From Halomonas faecis (lineage in GTDB: Bacteria > Pseudomonadota > Gammaproteobacteria > Pseudomonadales > Halomonadaceae), in assembly GCF_010993975.1 (NCBI RefSeq), contig NZ_JAACZO010000057.1:124001-188000 (forward strand): 64,000 nucleotides of DNA. Reading direction: 5' to 3'. A program made the translations under genes and the position numbers. The notes under the pieces are model-generated. The model saw only the letters and a program-made list of their open reading frames with translations, made no database searches and was not told the DNA's origin. Below are positions 52,528 to 62,109 of the stretch, in pieces. The first letter of the stretch is position 1, and each line of letters starts with the position of its first letter.

Positions 52528-52640
52528 GCTGATCCGGCAACAAGTCTTCGAGGAGGCGCTGTGAACCCATCCCTGGGCGCTACCGATGCCATCCCTGGCA
52601 TCGGACCTCCTCTCCGACTTGTCCCCGGCGCTCCTCGCTG
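52528..52640 (-). repeat. Dispersed nested-palindrome element, short form, copy 5
   Basis: About 113 bp. The outer stem pairs ACAAGTC (52540-52546) with GACTTGT (52616-52622), where other copies have ACAGGTC with GACCTGT, a compensatory change. The inner hairpin is CCGATGCCA (52583-52591) with TGGCATCGG (52596-52604), where copy 3 has CTTTTGCCAT with ATGGCAAAAG. It sits between hom and thrC, inverted relative to the copy past thrC. Confidence 0.9.
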
Positions 52641-52733
52641 AAGACAGCGACACACGGCTCGCAGTTTATCTGGTCGGCCAGTTTGCCCTTCCAGCTTCAA
52701 GCTTATGGCTTACCGCTCCGGGCGCAGCCCGGC

Positions 52734-54050
52734 TTACTCCTGCTCGTCGAGGCTTTCCACCCGAATACGGGTGACCGAGCCGGCAATGTCGGCCATCGAC
52801 TCGATCTGGCGGATCGCCTCGTTCATGTGCTTCTCGCGACAACTGTGGGTGAGCAGGATGATCGGCACCAGCTCGCCCTCGGTGGCCTCTTTCTGCACCA
52901 GCGCCTCGATGGAGATGCCCTGCTCGGAGAGGATGGTGGCCACTCGCGCCAGCACGCCCGGGCGGTCCACTGCCAGCAGGCGCAGGTAGTAAGCGGTGAC
53001 GATGTCCTCCATGGGCAGGATCGGCTGACTGCCGTCGCCCTCGCCGATGCCGCTGAAAGCGAGATAGGGCACCCGATAGTGGTGATCGGTGGCGATGTCG
53101 CGGGCCACGTCGAGCAGGTCGGCGACCACCGCCGAGGCGGTCGGCTCGGCACCGGCACCGGCTCCGTAGTAGAGGGTCGGCCCCACGGCATCGCCCATGA
53201 TGGCGATGGCGTTCTTGACGCCGTGCACGTTGGCCAGCAAGCGATCCTTGGGAATCAGCGTGGGGTGCACACGCAACTCCAGGCCGGCATCGGTACGCTT
53301 GGAGATGCCCAGGTGCTTGATCACGTAGCCCAGGTTGTCGGCCTGCTCGACGTCGTCGAAGGTGACCCGCGAGATCCCCTCGGTGTAGGCCTTCTCGAAC
53401 TGCAGCGGCACGCCGTAGGCGATGGACGCCAGGATCGTGAGCTTGTGGGCGGCGTCGATGCCTTCGACGTCGAAGGTCGGGTCCGCTTCGGCGTAGCCCA
53501 GCGCCTGGGCCTCGGCCAGCACGTCCTCGAAGGCACGCCCTTCGCTGCGCATGTGGGTGAGGATGTAGTTGCCGGTGCCGTTGATGATGCCGGCCACCCA
53601 CTCGATGCGGTTGGCGCCCAACCCCTCGCGCAGCGACTTGATCACTGGAATGCCGCCGGCCACGGCGGCCTCGAAGGCGACGATCACGCCCTGCTCGTGA
53701 GCGGCCTTGAAAATCTCGTTGCCGTGCACGGCGATCAACGCCTTGTTGGCGGTCACCACGTGCTTGCCGTTGGCAATGGCGGAGAGGACCAGTTCACGGG
53801 CCACCTCGTAGCCGCCCACCAGCTCCACCAGCACGTCGACGTCGGGATTGCGTGCCACCTCGTAGACGTCGGTGGTGGTCTTGATGCCGGTGAGGTCGCA
53901 CTCCGGGTTGAGGCTGCGATGCGCGACCTGTTCGACGACGATCGGGCGGCCGGCCCGCCGGGCGATGTCGTCGGCATTGCGCATCAGCACGTTGAAGGTG
54001 CCGCCACCGACGGTCCCCAGACCACAGATTCCCACTCTCACCGGTTTCAA
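52734..54050 (-). CDS. hom: Homoserine dehydrogenase
   Basis: NAD(P)-dependent reduction of aspartate semialdehyde to homoserine, feeding threonine and methionine. The 438-residue product opens KPVRVGICGLGTVGGGTFNV with the dinucleotide motif, then VTANKALIAVHGNEIF, GIINGTGNYILTHM and the catalytic-region EADPTFDVEGIDAAHKL, and ends in an ACT domain (about residues 355-430) suited to feedback control. The start is a TTG at 54050 with GGGGAG seven bases upstream, giving the family N-terminus; an upstream ATG at 54128 would add 26 unrelated residues. Confidence 0.95.
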   Translation of the reverse strand: MKPVRVGICGLGTVGGGTFNVLMRNADDIARRAGRPIVVEQVAHRSLNPECDLTGIKTTTDVYEVARNPDVDVLVELVGGYEVARELVLSAIANGKHVVTANKALIAVHGNEIFKAAHEQGVIVAFEAAVAGGIPVIKSLREGLGANRIEWVAGIINGTGNYILTHMRSEGRAFEDVLAEAQALGYAEADPTFDVEGIDAAHKLTILASIAYGVPLQFEKAYTEGISRVTFDDVEQADNLGYVIKHLGISKRTDAGLELRVHPTLIPKDRLLANVHGVKNAIAIMGDAVGPTLYYGAGAGAEPTASAVVADLLDVARDIATDHHYRVPYLAFSGIGEGDGSQPILPMEDIVTAYYLRLLAVDRPGVLARVATILSEQGISIEALVQKEATEGELVPIILLTHSCREKHMNEAIRQIESMADIAGSVTRIRVESLDEQE

Positions 54051-54153
54051 TGTTCTGCTCCCCTGATCGTTGCGTGTCCAGTTGGTGAAGGGCGTGTCGA
54101 TGCCTGGCATCGACCGCCCTTTCGTCAACGGCGTCGTTGATGCGCCGCTGCTG

Positions 54154-54894
54154 TCAGTCGTTCAACCCGAGCATACCGGCCAGCCGCTCCGCGGGCACAT
54201 AGCCCGGCACCAGACGGCCGTCCGGCAGCACGATGGCCGGCGTGCCCTGCACACCGAGCGCCTGCCCCAGATGATACTGTGCCTCGACCGGATTGTCGCA
54301 GTCGGTGCCATTTTCCAGCGTTTCGCCGCGCTTGGCCGCAGTCATGGCAGTCGCCGGATTGTCGGCACACCATACCTGCTCGAGCAACCGCGCGCCTTCG
54401 GCATTCAGACCGGTGCGCGGAAAGGCCAGGTAGTGTACCTCGATACCCAGTTCGTTGAGGCGCGGTACCTCTTCATGGAACTGCCGGCAGTAAGGGCAGG
54501 TGGTGTCGGTGAACACCACGATCTCGGCCTGGGTATCGGCCGTGCCCCGAAAGACCACCCGCTGTTCCTCGGGCACTCCAGCCAGCCGCTCGGCACGCTG
54601 GCCGTTGCGGGTCCGTTCGCTGAGGTTGACCAGCCCCCGCTCGCCGTTCTCGTAGAGATCGCCGACCAGGAAATACTCGCCATCGGCATCGCTGTAGAAG
54701 GTCTCGCCGTTTTCCAGGTGCACTTCGAAAAAGCCCTCGAGAGGTGTCTCGCGAACGCTCTCCACCGGCATCGATTGACCCCGCACTTCGAGGCGCTCGG
54801 CCAGCCGTTCGGCTTCATCGGCATGGGCGACGACGGATAGGATCGAGCTCAGGGCCAGAACGGCAGCGGTGCGAAGCAAGGACGTTTCAGACAT
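54154..54894 (-). CDS. dsbC: Thiol:disulfide interchange protein DsbC
   Basis: Periplasmic disulfide isomerase. The 246-residue precursor has a signal peptide (LLRTAAVLALSSILSVVAHA, cleavage near residue 27), an N-terminal dimerisation domain and a thioredoxin domain with the active site TTCPYCRQF (about residue 120). A second cysteine pair lies in QVWCADNP and GTDCDNP. The cis-proline region GVQGTPAIVL is present. ATG at 54894 follows a GAGG and lies 2 bp past the xerD stop, so xerD and dsbC are one transcript. Confidence 0.95.
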   Translation of the reverse strand: MSETSLLRTAAVLALSSILSVVAHADEAERLAERLEVRGQSMPVESVRETPLEGFFEVHLENGETFYSDADGEYFLVGDLYENGERGLVNLSERTRNGQRAERLAGVPEEQRVVFRGTADTQAEIVVFTDTTCPYCRQFHEEVPRLNELGIEVHYLAFPRTGLNAEGARLLEQVWCADNPATAMTAAKRGETLENGTDCDNPVEAQYHLGQALGVQGTPAIVLPDGRLVPGYVPAERLAGMLGLND

Positions 54895-54896
54895 GA

Positions 54897-55790
54897 TCAA
54901 CCTCGGGGGTGATGGACGGAGTGCAGGGCTTCGAGGCGCGCCTGCGCCACATGGGTATAGATCTGGGTCGTCGAGAGATCGCTGTGACCCAGCAGCAGCT
55001 GTACGACACGCAAGTTGGCGCCATGATTCAACAGATGCGTGGCGAAGGCATGCCGCAAGGTGTGTGGCGATAGCGGCCGCTGGATGCCGGCAGTGCGCGC
55101 GTGCGCCTTGATGCGGTGCCAGAATGCCTGGCGGGTCAAGCAGGCATCGCCACGGCCGGGAAACATCGGCGGACGCGCCGCATCGTGCATCAGCGCCCTT
55201 CGAGCCGTGCGCAGGTAGCGCGTCAGCCAGTGTACGGCTTCCTCACCCAGCGGGACCAGCCGGTCCTTGTCGCCCTTGCCACGCACCCGTACCACTCCCT
55301 GGCGCAAGTTGACGGCATCGGTGGTCAGGCCGACCAGCTCCGAGACTCGCAGCCCGCAGCCATAGAGCACTTCTAACATGGCCCTGTCGCGCAGCCCCAG
55401 GTCGGTGGTGACGTCAGGAGCGGCCAACAAGCGCTCGACCTCGTCCTCGTCCAGGGTATCCGGCAGGGCGGGACGAACCCGCGGCAGACGCACCTCTGAC
55501 AAGGGATCGCCGGCAATGAGCCCCTCGGCCAGCGCCCAGCGGTAGAAACGGCGCAGGCTCGACAGCAACCGGGCGTTGCTGGCCAGCTGGTAGCCGGCCG
55601 CGCGGCGCTCCTCGAACCACGCGGGCAGTGCCGCCGTCTCAGGAGAGAGCAGAGTGCCGCCTACCGTCTCCAGGTGGGTGGCCCAGGCCTCCAGATCACG
55701 ACGATAAGCGGCCAGGGTGTGATCGCTAGCCCCCTGCTCGAGCCATAGTGCGTCAAGAAACGTCTCGAGCAACGGGATGTCTCGATTCAT
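54897..55790 (-). CDS. xerD: Tyrosine recombinase XerD
   Basis: Acts with XerC at dif to resolve chromosome dimers. The 297-residue product carries all catalytic residues: Arg in LYGCGLRVSELVGL, Lys in RGKGDKDRLVPL, HxxR in LSPHTLRHAFATHLL, His in GHSDLSTTQIYTHV and the Tyr nucleophile in the same segment. XerD rather than XerC is chosen because of the following dsbC and the D-type C-terminus. It is 93 bp downstream of rplS-side sequence and reads toward dsbC. Confidence 0.94.
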   Translation of the reverse strand: MNRDIPLLETFLDALWLEQGASDHTLAAYRRDLEAWATHLETVGGTLLSPETAALPAWFEERRAAGYQLASNARLLSSLRRFYRWALAEGLIAGDPLSEVRLPRVRPALPDTLDEDEVERLLAAPDVTTDLGLRDRAMLEVLYGCGLRVSELVGLTTDAVNLRQGVVRVRGKGDKDRLVPLGEEAVHWLTRYLRTARRALMHDAARPPMFPGRGDACLTRQAFWHRIKAHARTAGIQRPLSPHTLRHAFATHLLNHGANLRVVQLLLGHSDLSTTQIYTHVAQARLEALHSVHHPRG

Positions 55791-55817
55791 GGCCCCTTCC
55801 TCCAGGCCGAAACCATG

Positions 55818-55850
55818 AAACCCCGCCCCGCGAGAGCGGTGGCGGGGTTT
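55818..55850 (-). terminator. Terminator after rplS
   Basis: A perfect 10-bp stem (AAACCCCGCC with GGCGGGGTTT) enclosing a 13-base loop, 33 bp beyond the rplS stop, ending in TTT on the minus strand. It closes the rpsP-rimM-trmD-rplS operon before xerD. Confidence 0.8.
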
Positions 55851-55883
55851 CCAGCCTGTGCAACGAATCCGTGCAACGGTTCG

Positions 55884-56240
55884 TTACGACAGCTTCTCCT
55901 TGATGCGGGCGGACTTGCCGCTGCGCTCGCGGAGGTAGTAGAGCTTGGCCTGGCGCACGTCGCCACGACGCTTCACCTCGATGGAGTCGACCAGCGGGCT
56001 ATAGGTCTGGAAGGTCCGCTCGACGCCCACGCCGTGGGAAATCTTGCGCACGGTGAAGGCGGAGTTGAGGCCGCGATTGCGCTTGCCGATGACGACGCCT
56101 TCGAAAGCCTGGAGACGCTCGCGGTTGCCCTCCTTGACCTTGACCTGAACGACCACGGTATCGCCGGGAGCGAACGCTGGCACCTCTTTGCTCATCTGCT
56201 CGGCTTCGAGCGCCTGGATCACCTTGTTCTTGCTGCTCAT
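55884..56240 (-). CDS. rplS: 50S ribosomal protein L19
   Basis: Large-subunit protein at the 30S-50S interface. The 118-residue product contains [40 protein letters not shown] and [17 protein letters not shown], all standard L19. The ATG at 56240 gives [16 protein letters not shown]; the frame extends further without similarity. Last gene of the rpsP-rimM-trmD-rplS operon. Confidence 0.98.
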   Translation of the reverse strand: MSSKNKVIQALEAEQMSKEVPAFAPGDTVVVQVKVKEGNRERLQAFEGVVIGKRNRGLNSAFTVRKISHGVGVERTFQTYSPLVDSIEVKRRGDVRQAKLYYLRERSGKSARIKEKLS

Positions 56241-56362
56241 GACATTGACTCCTTGATAACCTGAATCACCGGTCAGCTTGGTTGCCGGCGAATCGTGACC
56301 CCGGCGCCCGAGCGAGAGCTCGAGAGCGCGGGTGCTTGGTTGGTGACACAGGTGCACGGTGA

Positions 56363-57169
56363 CTATTGCTGCGCCGTGCCCTGCACCTCCGCCTTGTCGG
56401 CGTATTCTTCGATGAACTCCGCGAGCAACTCACGCTGCTCGTCGCTCAACGCCCTGCCCTCCAGCAGGTCGGGGCGCCTTAGCCAGGTCCTCCCCAGCGA
56501 CTGCTTCAACCGCCAGCGACGGATGACGCCATGATTGCCGCTGAGCAGCACGTCCGGCACCCGTCGGCCGTCGATCTCCTCGGGCCGCGTGTAGTGCGGA
56601 CAATCCAGCAGCCCGGCGTTGAAGGAGTCCTCGACCGCGGAATCCCGATGCCCGAGCACGCCGGGCACCAGCCTAGCCGCGGCATCGATCAGCACCATGG
56701 CAGGCAGCTCGCCGCCACTGAGCACATAGTCTCCGATCGACCACTCTTCATCGATGTCGGCTTCCACGACCCGCTCATCGATGCCTTCGTAGCGTCCGGC
56801 CACCACCACTAGAGGTGGGCCGGATGCCAGTTCCTGCACGCCTTGCTGGTCCAGCCGCCGCCCCTGGGGCGACAGGTAGACCACCCGCGGCCGCTGGCCG
56901 GTAGCCTCGGCCGCCCGCTGCCTGGCGGCGTGAATGGCCGCGCGCAGCGTGTCCACCTTCATCAGCATGCCGGGACCGCCGCCATAGGGGCGGTCGTCCA
57001 CGGTGCGATGACGGTCGGTGGCATAGTCACGCGGGTTCCAGAACTCCAGCGCGATGTGTCCGGCAGCCACGGCTCGTCCGGTAACGCCGTGGCTGCCGAT
57101 CGCCTCGAACATCTCCGGAAATAGCGAGACGACGCCGACCCACAGCCCCGCTGACGTTCGATCGGTCAA
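56363..57169 (-). CDS. trmD: tRNA (guanine37-N1)-methyltransferase
   Basis: Methylates G37 of tRNAs reading CUN, CCN and CGG codons, preventing frameshifts. The 268-residue SPOUT-fold product has [20 protein letters not shown] at the start, [29 protein letters not shown], the SAM trefoil-knot motifs [13 protein letters not shown] and [17 protein letters not shown], and the C-terminal [11 protein letters not shown]. The start is a TTG overlapping the rimM stop (TTGA), giving seven or so residues more than E. coli TrmD; an internal GTG is possible. Confidence 0.95.
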   Translation of the reverse strand: MTDRTSAGLWVGVVSLFPEMFEAIGSHGVTGRAVAAGHIALEFWNPRDYATDRHRTVDDRPYGGGPGMLMKVDTLRAAIHAARQRAAEATGQRPRVVYLSPQGRRLDQQGVQELASGPPLVVVAGRYEGIDERVVEADIDEEWSIGDYVLSGGELPAMVLIDAAARLVPGVLGHRDSAVEDSFNAGLLDCPHYTRPEEIDGRRVPDVLLSGNHGVIRRWRLKQSLGRTWLRRPDLLEGRALSDEQRELLAEFIEEYADKAEVQGTAQQ

Positions 57170-57723
57170 AACGACGGATCCCAGTCGACCGTCATTCGGC
57201 CCGCTTCACGATCCACGGCGACGATCACGTCTTCGGGCAGAAAGGGCAGCAGCCGTTCGCGGTCGTCGATGGCCGCCGGCTCGCCATGAGGATCCCCCCG
57301 GACCACCAGGACGTCGTTGGCACCGGTCTCGAACAGGTACTGAACCTGGCCGAGCACTTGGCCGTCGCGAGTGACCACGGTGAGTCCCTCGAGCTCGTAC
57401 CAATAGTAGTCACCGCTCGGCAGTGCCGGCAGCGCCGACTTGGGCAGCAGAATCTCGGCACTGGCCAGCGCTTCGGCAGCCTCGCGGGTGTCGCAACCCT
57501 CGAGGCGGGCCACCAGCCCCTTGCCGTGACGGCGCCCCTGAACCAGGCGAAGGCGGCTGAGCACGCCATCTTGTCGCACCACCCACTCGCCGTAGTCGAG
57601 AATGCCGTCGATGGGACTGGTGTAGGAGTAGACCTTGAGCCACCCCTTGACGCCATAAGGGCTGGTCAACTTGCCCAGCACCACATGGTCGCCCGCCTCA
57701 TGGCGTTCGGCCTGCGCGTTCAT
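57166..57723 (-). CDS. rimM: Ribosome maturation factor RimM
   Basis: Assists 30S head assembly and processing of 16S rRNA by binding S19. The 185-residue product has the RimM N-terminal beta-barrel ([20 protein letters not shown]) and the PRC-barrel C-terminal half ([20 protein letters not shown], then [20 protein letters not shown]). It lies 23 bp after rpsP and overlaps trmD by four bases. Confidence 0.96.
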   Translation of the reverse strand: MNAQAERHEAGDHVVLGKLTSPYGVKGWLKVYSYTSPIDGILDYGEWVVRQDGVLSRLRLVQGRRHGKGLVARLEGCDTREAAEALASAEILLPKSALPALPSGDYYWYELEGLTVVTRDGQVLGQVQYLFETGANDVLVVRGDPHGEPAAIDDRERLLPFLPEDVIVAVDREAGRMTVDWDPSF

Positions 57724-57746
57724 GATGCCACCCCCGACAGTCAGGC

Positions 57747-57995
57747 TCAGGCCTGCTTGCGGGCTTCCTTGACCAGTTCGGCCACGCGCGCCGACAGCTG
57801 AGCGCCATGCTCCTGCCAGTGGGCGATGCGATCCAGATCGATGCGCAGACGCTCTTCACCGCCGCGCGCAATGGGGTTGAAGAAACCCAGGCGCTCGATG
57901 AAGCGGCCGTCCCGCGACTTGCGCGAGTCGGTCACGGTGAGATGGTAGAAGGGACGCTTCTTGGCGCCACCACGTGCCAGACGAATGGTAACCAT
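57747..57995 (-). CDS. rpsP: 30S ribosomal protein S16
   Basis: Small-subunit assembly protein of 82 residues: [20 protein letters not shown], then [20 protein letters not shown] and a basic alanine-rich tail. First gene of the rpsP-rimM-trmD-rplS operon. The 202-bp gap to ffh should contain its promoter. Confidence 0.98.
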   Translation of the reverse strand: MVTIRLARGGAKKRPFYHLTVTDSRKSRDGRFIERLGFFNPIARGGEERLRIDLDRIAHWQEHGAQLSARVAELVKEARKQA

Positions 57996-58197
57996 GGCCT
58001 AGTCTGTCCTTCGGTTGTGTTGGATTCGGTCACGACGATGGCCGCGGTGTTCGCGGTCCTGCCAGTGAAGACGCAGCATTCTACGGAAAACAGCCCCGCT
58101 TGGGAACCTTTTTCGGGCTCTGGAGCCTGCTGGACTTGACCGATCGTCGCGTGAAACTCGGATTTCGCAGCGGATCAACGTCGAGCCCGGCAGACTC

Positions 58198-59607
58198 CTA
58201 CCGCCAGGGCATCCCGCCGGGACCGCCCATGCCTCCAGGCCCGCCAGGGCCTCCCGGCCCGCCGCCGCCCATCATGCCGGACATGCCACGCATCATCTTC
58301 TGCATGCCACCCTTCTTGCCGGCCTTCTTCATCATCTTCTGCATCTGCTTGTGCTGCTTGAGCAGACGATTGAGGTCGGGGACCTGCAGCCCGGCGCCAG
58401 CGGCGATGCGACGCTTGCGCGAGCCGTTGATGATCTCCGGACGGCGCCGCTCCTGGGGCGTCATCGAGTTGATCAGCGCTTCGAGCTTGCCGAACTCCTT
58501 CTCGGGGCCAGGGCCCTGGGCCATCTCGGCCATCTGCCCCATGCCCGGAAGCTTGCCCATCAAGCCCCCCATACCGCCCATCTTCTTGAGCTGCTGGAGC
58601 TGGTCGCGGAAATCCTCGAGATCGAAGCCCTGCCCCTTCTTGACCTTCTTGGCGAGCTTCTCGGCCTTGCCCTTGTCGACGGTGCGCTCGGCCTCTTCGA
58701 TGAGCGACAGCACGTCACCCATGCCGAGAATGCGCGACGCCACGCGATCGGGGTGGAAAGGCTCCAGGGCATCGACCTTCTCACCCACGCCCATGAACTT
58801 GATCGGCTTGCCGGTGACGTGACGCACCGACAGCGCCGCCCCGCCGCGAGCGTCACCGTCGGCCTTGGTGAGAATCACCCCGGTCAGCGGCAACGCTTCG
58901 CTGAAGGCCTTGGCCGTATTGGCCGCGTCCTGGCCGGTCATGGCGTCGACCACGAAGAGCGTTTCCTGAGGTGCGACGGCCTCATGCAACGCCTGAATCT
59001 CCGCCATCATGGCCTCGTCGATGGCCAGACGACCCGCGGTGTCGACGAGCACCACGTCGTGAAACTGGATCTTGGCGTGCTGGATCGCCGCCTTGGCGAT
59101 CGCCACCGGCTGCTGATCGCTGCGCGACGGAAAGAAGTCGACTTCGACCTCTTTTGCCAACGTCTCGAGCTGGTCGATGGCCGCCGGGCGATAGACGTCA
59201 GCGGAGACCACCAGCACCTTCTGCTTCTCGCGCTCGCGCAGGTAACGCGCCAACTTGGCCACCGACGTGGTCTTGCCCGCGCCTTGCAGGCCGGCCATCA
59301 GCACCACCGCAGGCGACCCCTTGAGCACGAAGCCTTCGTTGGCCTCGCCCATGACCGCTTCCAGCTCCTGCTGGACGATCTTGACGAACTGCTGGCCCGG
59401 CGAGAGGCTCTTGGAAACCTCCTGGCCCACGGCACGTTCGCGCACGCGCTCGATGAAGACCTTGACCACCGGCAGAGCGACGTCGGCCTCGAGCAGCGCA
59501 CGCCGCACCTCGCGCAGGGTATCCTTGATGTTGTCCTCGGTCAGACGCGCCTGACCCTTGATGGACTTGAGCGTCTGCGACAAGCGCTCACTGAGATTCT
59601 GGAACAT
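58198..59607 (-). CDS. ffh: Signal recognition particle protein Ffh
   Basis: GTPase and 4.5S-RNA-binding subunit of SRP, which targets inner-membrane proteins. The 469-residue product has the N domain (residues 1-88), the G domain with GLQGAGKTTSVAKLARYL, SADVYRPAAIDQL, DTAGRLAIDEAMM and ILTKADGDARGGAAL, and the methionine-rich M domain from about residue 330 with the RNA-binding SMTPQERRRPEIINGSRKRR. It ends in a Gly/Pro/Met-rich tail. Its receptor ftsY is also in this window. Confidence 0.97.
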   Translation of the reverse strand: MFQNLSERLSQTLKSIKGQARLTEDNIKDTLREVRRALLEADVALPVVKVFIERVRERAVGQEVSKSLSPGQQFVKIVQQELEAVMGEANEGFVLKGSPAVVLMAGLQGAGKTTSVAKLARYLREREKQKVLVVSADVYRPAAIDQLETLAKEVEVDFFPSRSDQQPVAIAKAAIQHAKIQFHDVVLVDTAGRLAIDEAMMAEIQALHEAVAPQETLFVVDAMTGQDAANTAKAFSEALPLTGVILTKADGDARGGAALSVRHVTGKPIKFMGVGEKVDALEPFHPDRVASRILGMGDVLSLIEEAERTVDKGKAEKLAKKVKKGQGFDLEDFRDQLQQLKKMGGMGGLMGKLPGMGQMAEMAQGPGPEKEFGKLEALINSMTPQERRRPEIINGSRKRRIAAGAGLQVPDLNRLLKQHKQMQKMMKKAGKKGGMQKMMRGMSGMMGGGGPGGPGGPGGMGGPGGMPWR

Positions 59608-59758
59608 GGGCCTCTCCGGCGACGAAGCGGGTAGACATCGCCCCTGACTGGCGACTGACGGACCGACTGCGACGATCCACCGCAGAAACCGCGCCTACCC
59701 GTACGCAAAGCGGTGACAGCCTGGCTGGTTCGCCCAGCCGGCCCTCCTTTGGGTGAGG

Positions 59759-59790
59759 ATTATACGCGCAGTGACCGCCAGTCTCCATGC
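59759..59790 (-). promoter_or_regulatory. Predicted ffh promoter
   Basis: Read on the minus strand, a consensus -10 TATAAT (59759-59764) is preceded 17 bp upstream by a weak -35 (TGGAGA). It lies about 150 bp upstream of ffh, in the 289-bp divergent region with the ypjD-like gene. Confidence 0.6.
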
Positions 59791-59896
59791 ATGACGGACG
59801 TCATCGCTGTGCGACCGAGCGCGGATTGGGTATAGTATCGACGCAATTCACTTTCGAGATGCATTGACGCCGGCAACGGCGCACGGACGGCAACTG

Positions 59897-60697
59897 ATGC
59901 AGGCGCTTCCTCTAGCCATCATGGCTTTCGTACTCTATTTGGGCGCTGCCTCCTGGCAGGGACTCACGCTAATGCGGCGGGTCCCGCCGCGGGCCGCCCT
60001 CGTGCGCGTCCTGGGGCTAATGGGGCTGCTGTTCCACGTACCGGTGGCGGCCAAGCTGCTCGGCCAGACCCCAGGCCTGCTGCCCGGCCTTTCGGCCAGC
60101 GCCGTGATCGTTACGGCGCTCATGGTCTTCCTGCTGCTGACGGTGAGCCTGGCCAAACCGGTGCTCAACATTGCCGTGGGGCTCTTCCCGCTATCCGGCG
60201 CAGCGCTGCTGTTGGCAGTGGGGCTGCCCAGCCCGGCGGGCAGCAGCGGCATGACGCCCGGCATCGCCTTGCACGCCATCAGTTCGGCACTGGCCTTCGG
60301 CGTGCTGGTGATCGCCGCCATGCAGGCGGTGCTGCTGGGCGTGCAAAACCAGGCACTGCGCCACCACCACACTCGCGGCGTGGTGCAGGCGTTGCCCCCG
60401 CTGACCACCATGGAGCGCTTGCTCTTCGAGCTGATCTGGGCCGGCATGGCAATGCTCACGCTGTCGATCGTCAGCGGCTTCGTGTTTCTCGACAGCATGT
60501 TCGCCCAGCACCTGGCGCACAAGACAATCCTGTCGTTGGCCGCCTGGGTCATCTTCGCCATTCTGTTGATCAGCCACCACATCCTGGGCTGGCGCGGCAT
60601 GCGCGCGGTGCGCTGGACGCTGGGCGGCTGTGCCGTGCTGCTGCTCGCCTACTTCGGCAGCAAGTTCGTGCTGGAAGTCTTGCTGCGCGGCAACTAG
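59897..60697 (+). CDS. ypjD: CcsA/YpjD-like cytochrome c assembly family membrane protein
   Basis: A 266-residue inner-membrane protein with about eight hydrophobic helices, of the cytochrome-c-assembly (CcsA/ResC) superfamily. Features are LHAISSALAFGVLVIAAMQA (a likely haem-side histidine), HLAHKTILSLAAWVIFAILL and HHILGWRGMRAVRW. These histidines fit the family, whose best-known members handle haem; the E. coli homologue YpjD has no firm function. GGACGG six bases upstream supports ATG at 59897 over a TTG 33 bases earlier. The gene is divergent from ffh, as in E. coli. Confidence 0.85.
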   Translation: MQALPLAIMAFVLYLGAASWQGLTLMRRVPPRAALVRVLGLMGLLFHVPVAAKLLGQTPGLLPGLSASAVIVTALMVFLLLTVSLAKPVLNIAVGLFPLSGAALLLAVGLPSPAGSSGMTPGIALHAISSALAFGVLVIAAMQAVLLGVQNQALRHHHTRGVVQALPPLTTMERLLFELIWAGMAMLTLSIVSGFVFLDSMFAQHLAHKTILSLAAWVIFAILLISHHILGWRGMRAVRWTLGGCAVLLLAYFGSKFVLEVLLRGN

Positions 60698-60807
60698 CCT
60701 GCCTCGACGAGGCGGCTCGCGACACGGACTGACGCGGAAGTCGCCTTGACACTCCCCGAGCGAACCCCTACAACACGGGGCTGACACGCCTGCGAGGATC
60801 CTTCGAC

Positions 60808-62091
60808 TTGAGCGACGAATTCCCCTTGGGATTGCTATTCGGCCTGCTTGTTCTTCTCATCTGTCTGTCCGCCTTCTTCTCCAGTTCCGAGACCGGCATG
60901 ATGTCGATCAACCGCTACCGCCTGAGCCATCAGGCCAACAGCGGTGAGCGCGCCGCCAAGCGCGTGATGCGCCTGCTGGCCCGGCCCGACCGGCTGATCG
61001 GCGTGATCCTGATCGGCAACAACCTGGTCAACAACCTGGCGGCAGCCATCGCCACGGTGCTTGCCATCCACTTCTTCGGCGAAGTGTCGGGGCCGGCCAT
61101 CGCTCCACTGGTTCTCACCATCGTGATTCTGATCTTCGCCGAAGTGAGTCCCAAGACCTATGCCGCCATCAAGCCGGAACGCATCGCCTACCCGGCTTCG
61201 GTGGTGCTCGAACCGCTGCTCAAGCTGCTCTACCCGCTGGTATGGCTGGTCAGCGCCCTGTCCAACGGACTGCTGCGCCTGGTCGGGGTAAAACAGATAG
61301 ACGGTAACGCCGACAACCTGACCCGTGACGAGCTGCGCACCGTGGTTCACGAAGCCGGCACGCTCATCCCACACCGCCACCAGGCCATGCTGCTATCGAT
61401 TCTCGACCTGGAGAACGTCACCGTGAACGACATCATGGTGCCGCGGCACGAGGTGGTCGGCATCGACCTGGACGACGACCTGGAAGAGATCCTCGTCCAG
61501 GTACGCACCAGCCAGCATACCCGTGTGCCGATCTACAAGGGGGACATCAACAACATCATCGGCATGCTGCATCTGCGCAATGCGGCCCGTTTCCTGTCGC
61601 GACCCGAGATGACCAAGGCAGCGATCGTCCAGGAGGCGCGTGAACCCTACTTCATTCCCGAGTCGACGCCGCTGCATACGCAGCTACTCAATTTTCAGAA
61701 GCAGAAGCGACGCATCGGCATCGTGGTGGACGAATACGGCGACGTGGAAGGGCTGGTGACCCTGGAGGACATCCTCGAAGAGATCGTCGGCGAATTCACC
61801 ACCGACATGGCCAGCCAGGATCAGGAGATCTACCGACAGGACGACGGTAGCCACGTCATCGAGGGGACCGCCAACATCCGCGACATCAATCGCCTGCTTG
61901 GCTGGCAGCTACCCACCGATGGCCCCAAGACCCTCAACGGGCTGATTCTCGAGCACCTGGAGTCCTTCCCCGACGGCGCCGCCTGCCTGCAGATCGGCAA
62001 CGTGCGCATGGAGATCCTTGAGGTGCGCGACAACCTCATCACCGCCGCGCGCTGCTGGCAGGCGCCGCAGCGCCGCGCGCGTCATGGCTGA
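60808..62091 (+). CDS. yfjD: CNNM/CorC family membrane protein (YfjD type)
   Basis: A 427-residue protein with an N-terminal CNNM membrane domain (four spans; SAFFSSSETGMMSINRYRL and NNLVNNLAAAIATVL), a pair of CBS domains (about residues 205-330; VNDIMVPRHEVVGIDLDDDL and DEYGDVEGLVTLEDILEEIV) and a C-terminal CorC_HlyC domain. Related proteins export or regulate Mg2+ or Co2+. The start is a TTG with GAGG ten bases upstream, giving the family N-terminus. It follows the ypjD-like gene after 110 bp, the E. coli order ffh, ypjD, yfjD. Confidence 0.9.
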   Translation: MSDEFPLGLLFGLLVLLICLSAFFSSSETGMMSINRYRLSHQANSGERAAKRVMRLLARPDRLIGVILIGNNLVNNLAAAIATVLAIHFFGEVSGPAIAPLVLTIVILIFAEVSPKTYAAIKPERIAYPASVVLEPLLKLLYPLVWLVSALSNGLLRLVGVKQIDGNADNLTRDELRTVVHEAGTLIPHRHQAMLLSILDLENVTVNDIMVPRHEVVGIDLDDDLEEILVQVRTSQHTRVPIYKGDINNIIGMLHLRNAARFLSRPEMTKAAIVQEAREPYFIPESTPLHTQLLNFQKQKRRIGIVVDEYGDVEGLVTLEDILEEIVGEFTTDMASQDQEIYRQDDGSHVIEGTANIRDINRLLGWQLPTDGPKTLNGLILEHLESFPDGAACLQIGNVRMEILEVRDNLITAARCWQAPQRRARHG

Positions 62092-62109
62092 GCGGCCCCC
62101 AGGGCCAGT

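Noticed and set aside
52503..52700. 66-codon upstream extension of thrC
   Set aside because: Runs through the palindromic element; ThrC's conserved N-terminus starts at 52502 with a ribosome site.
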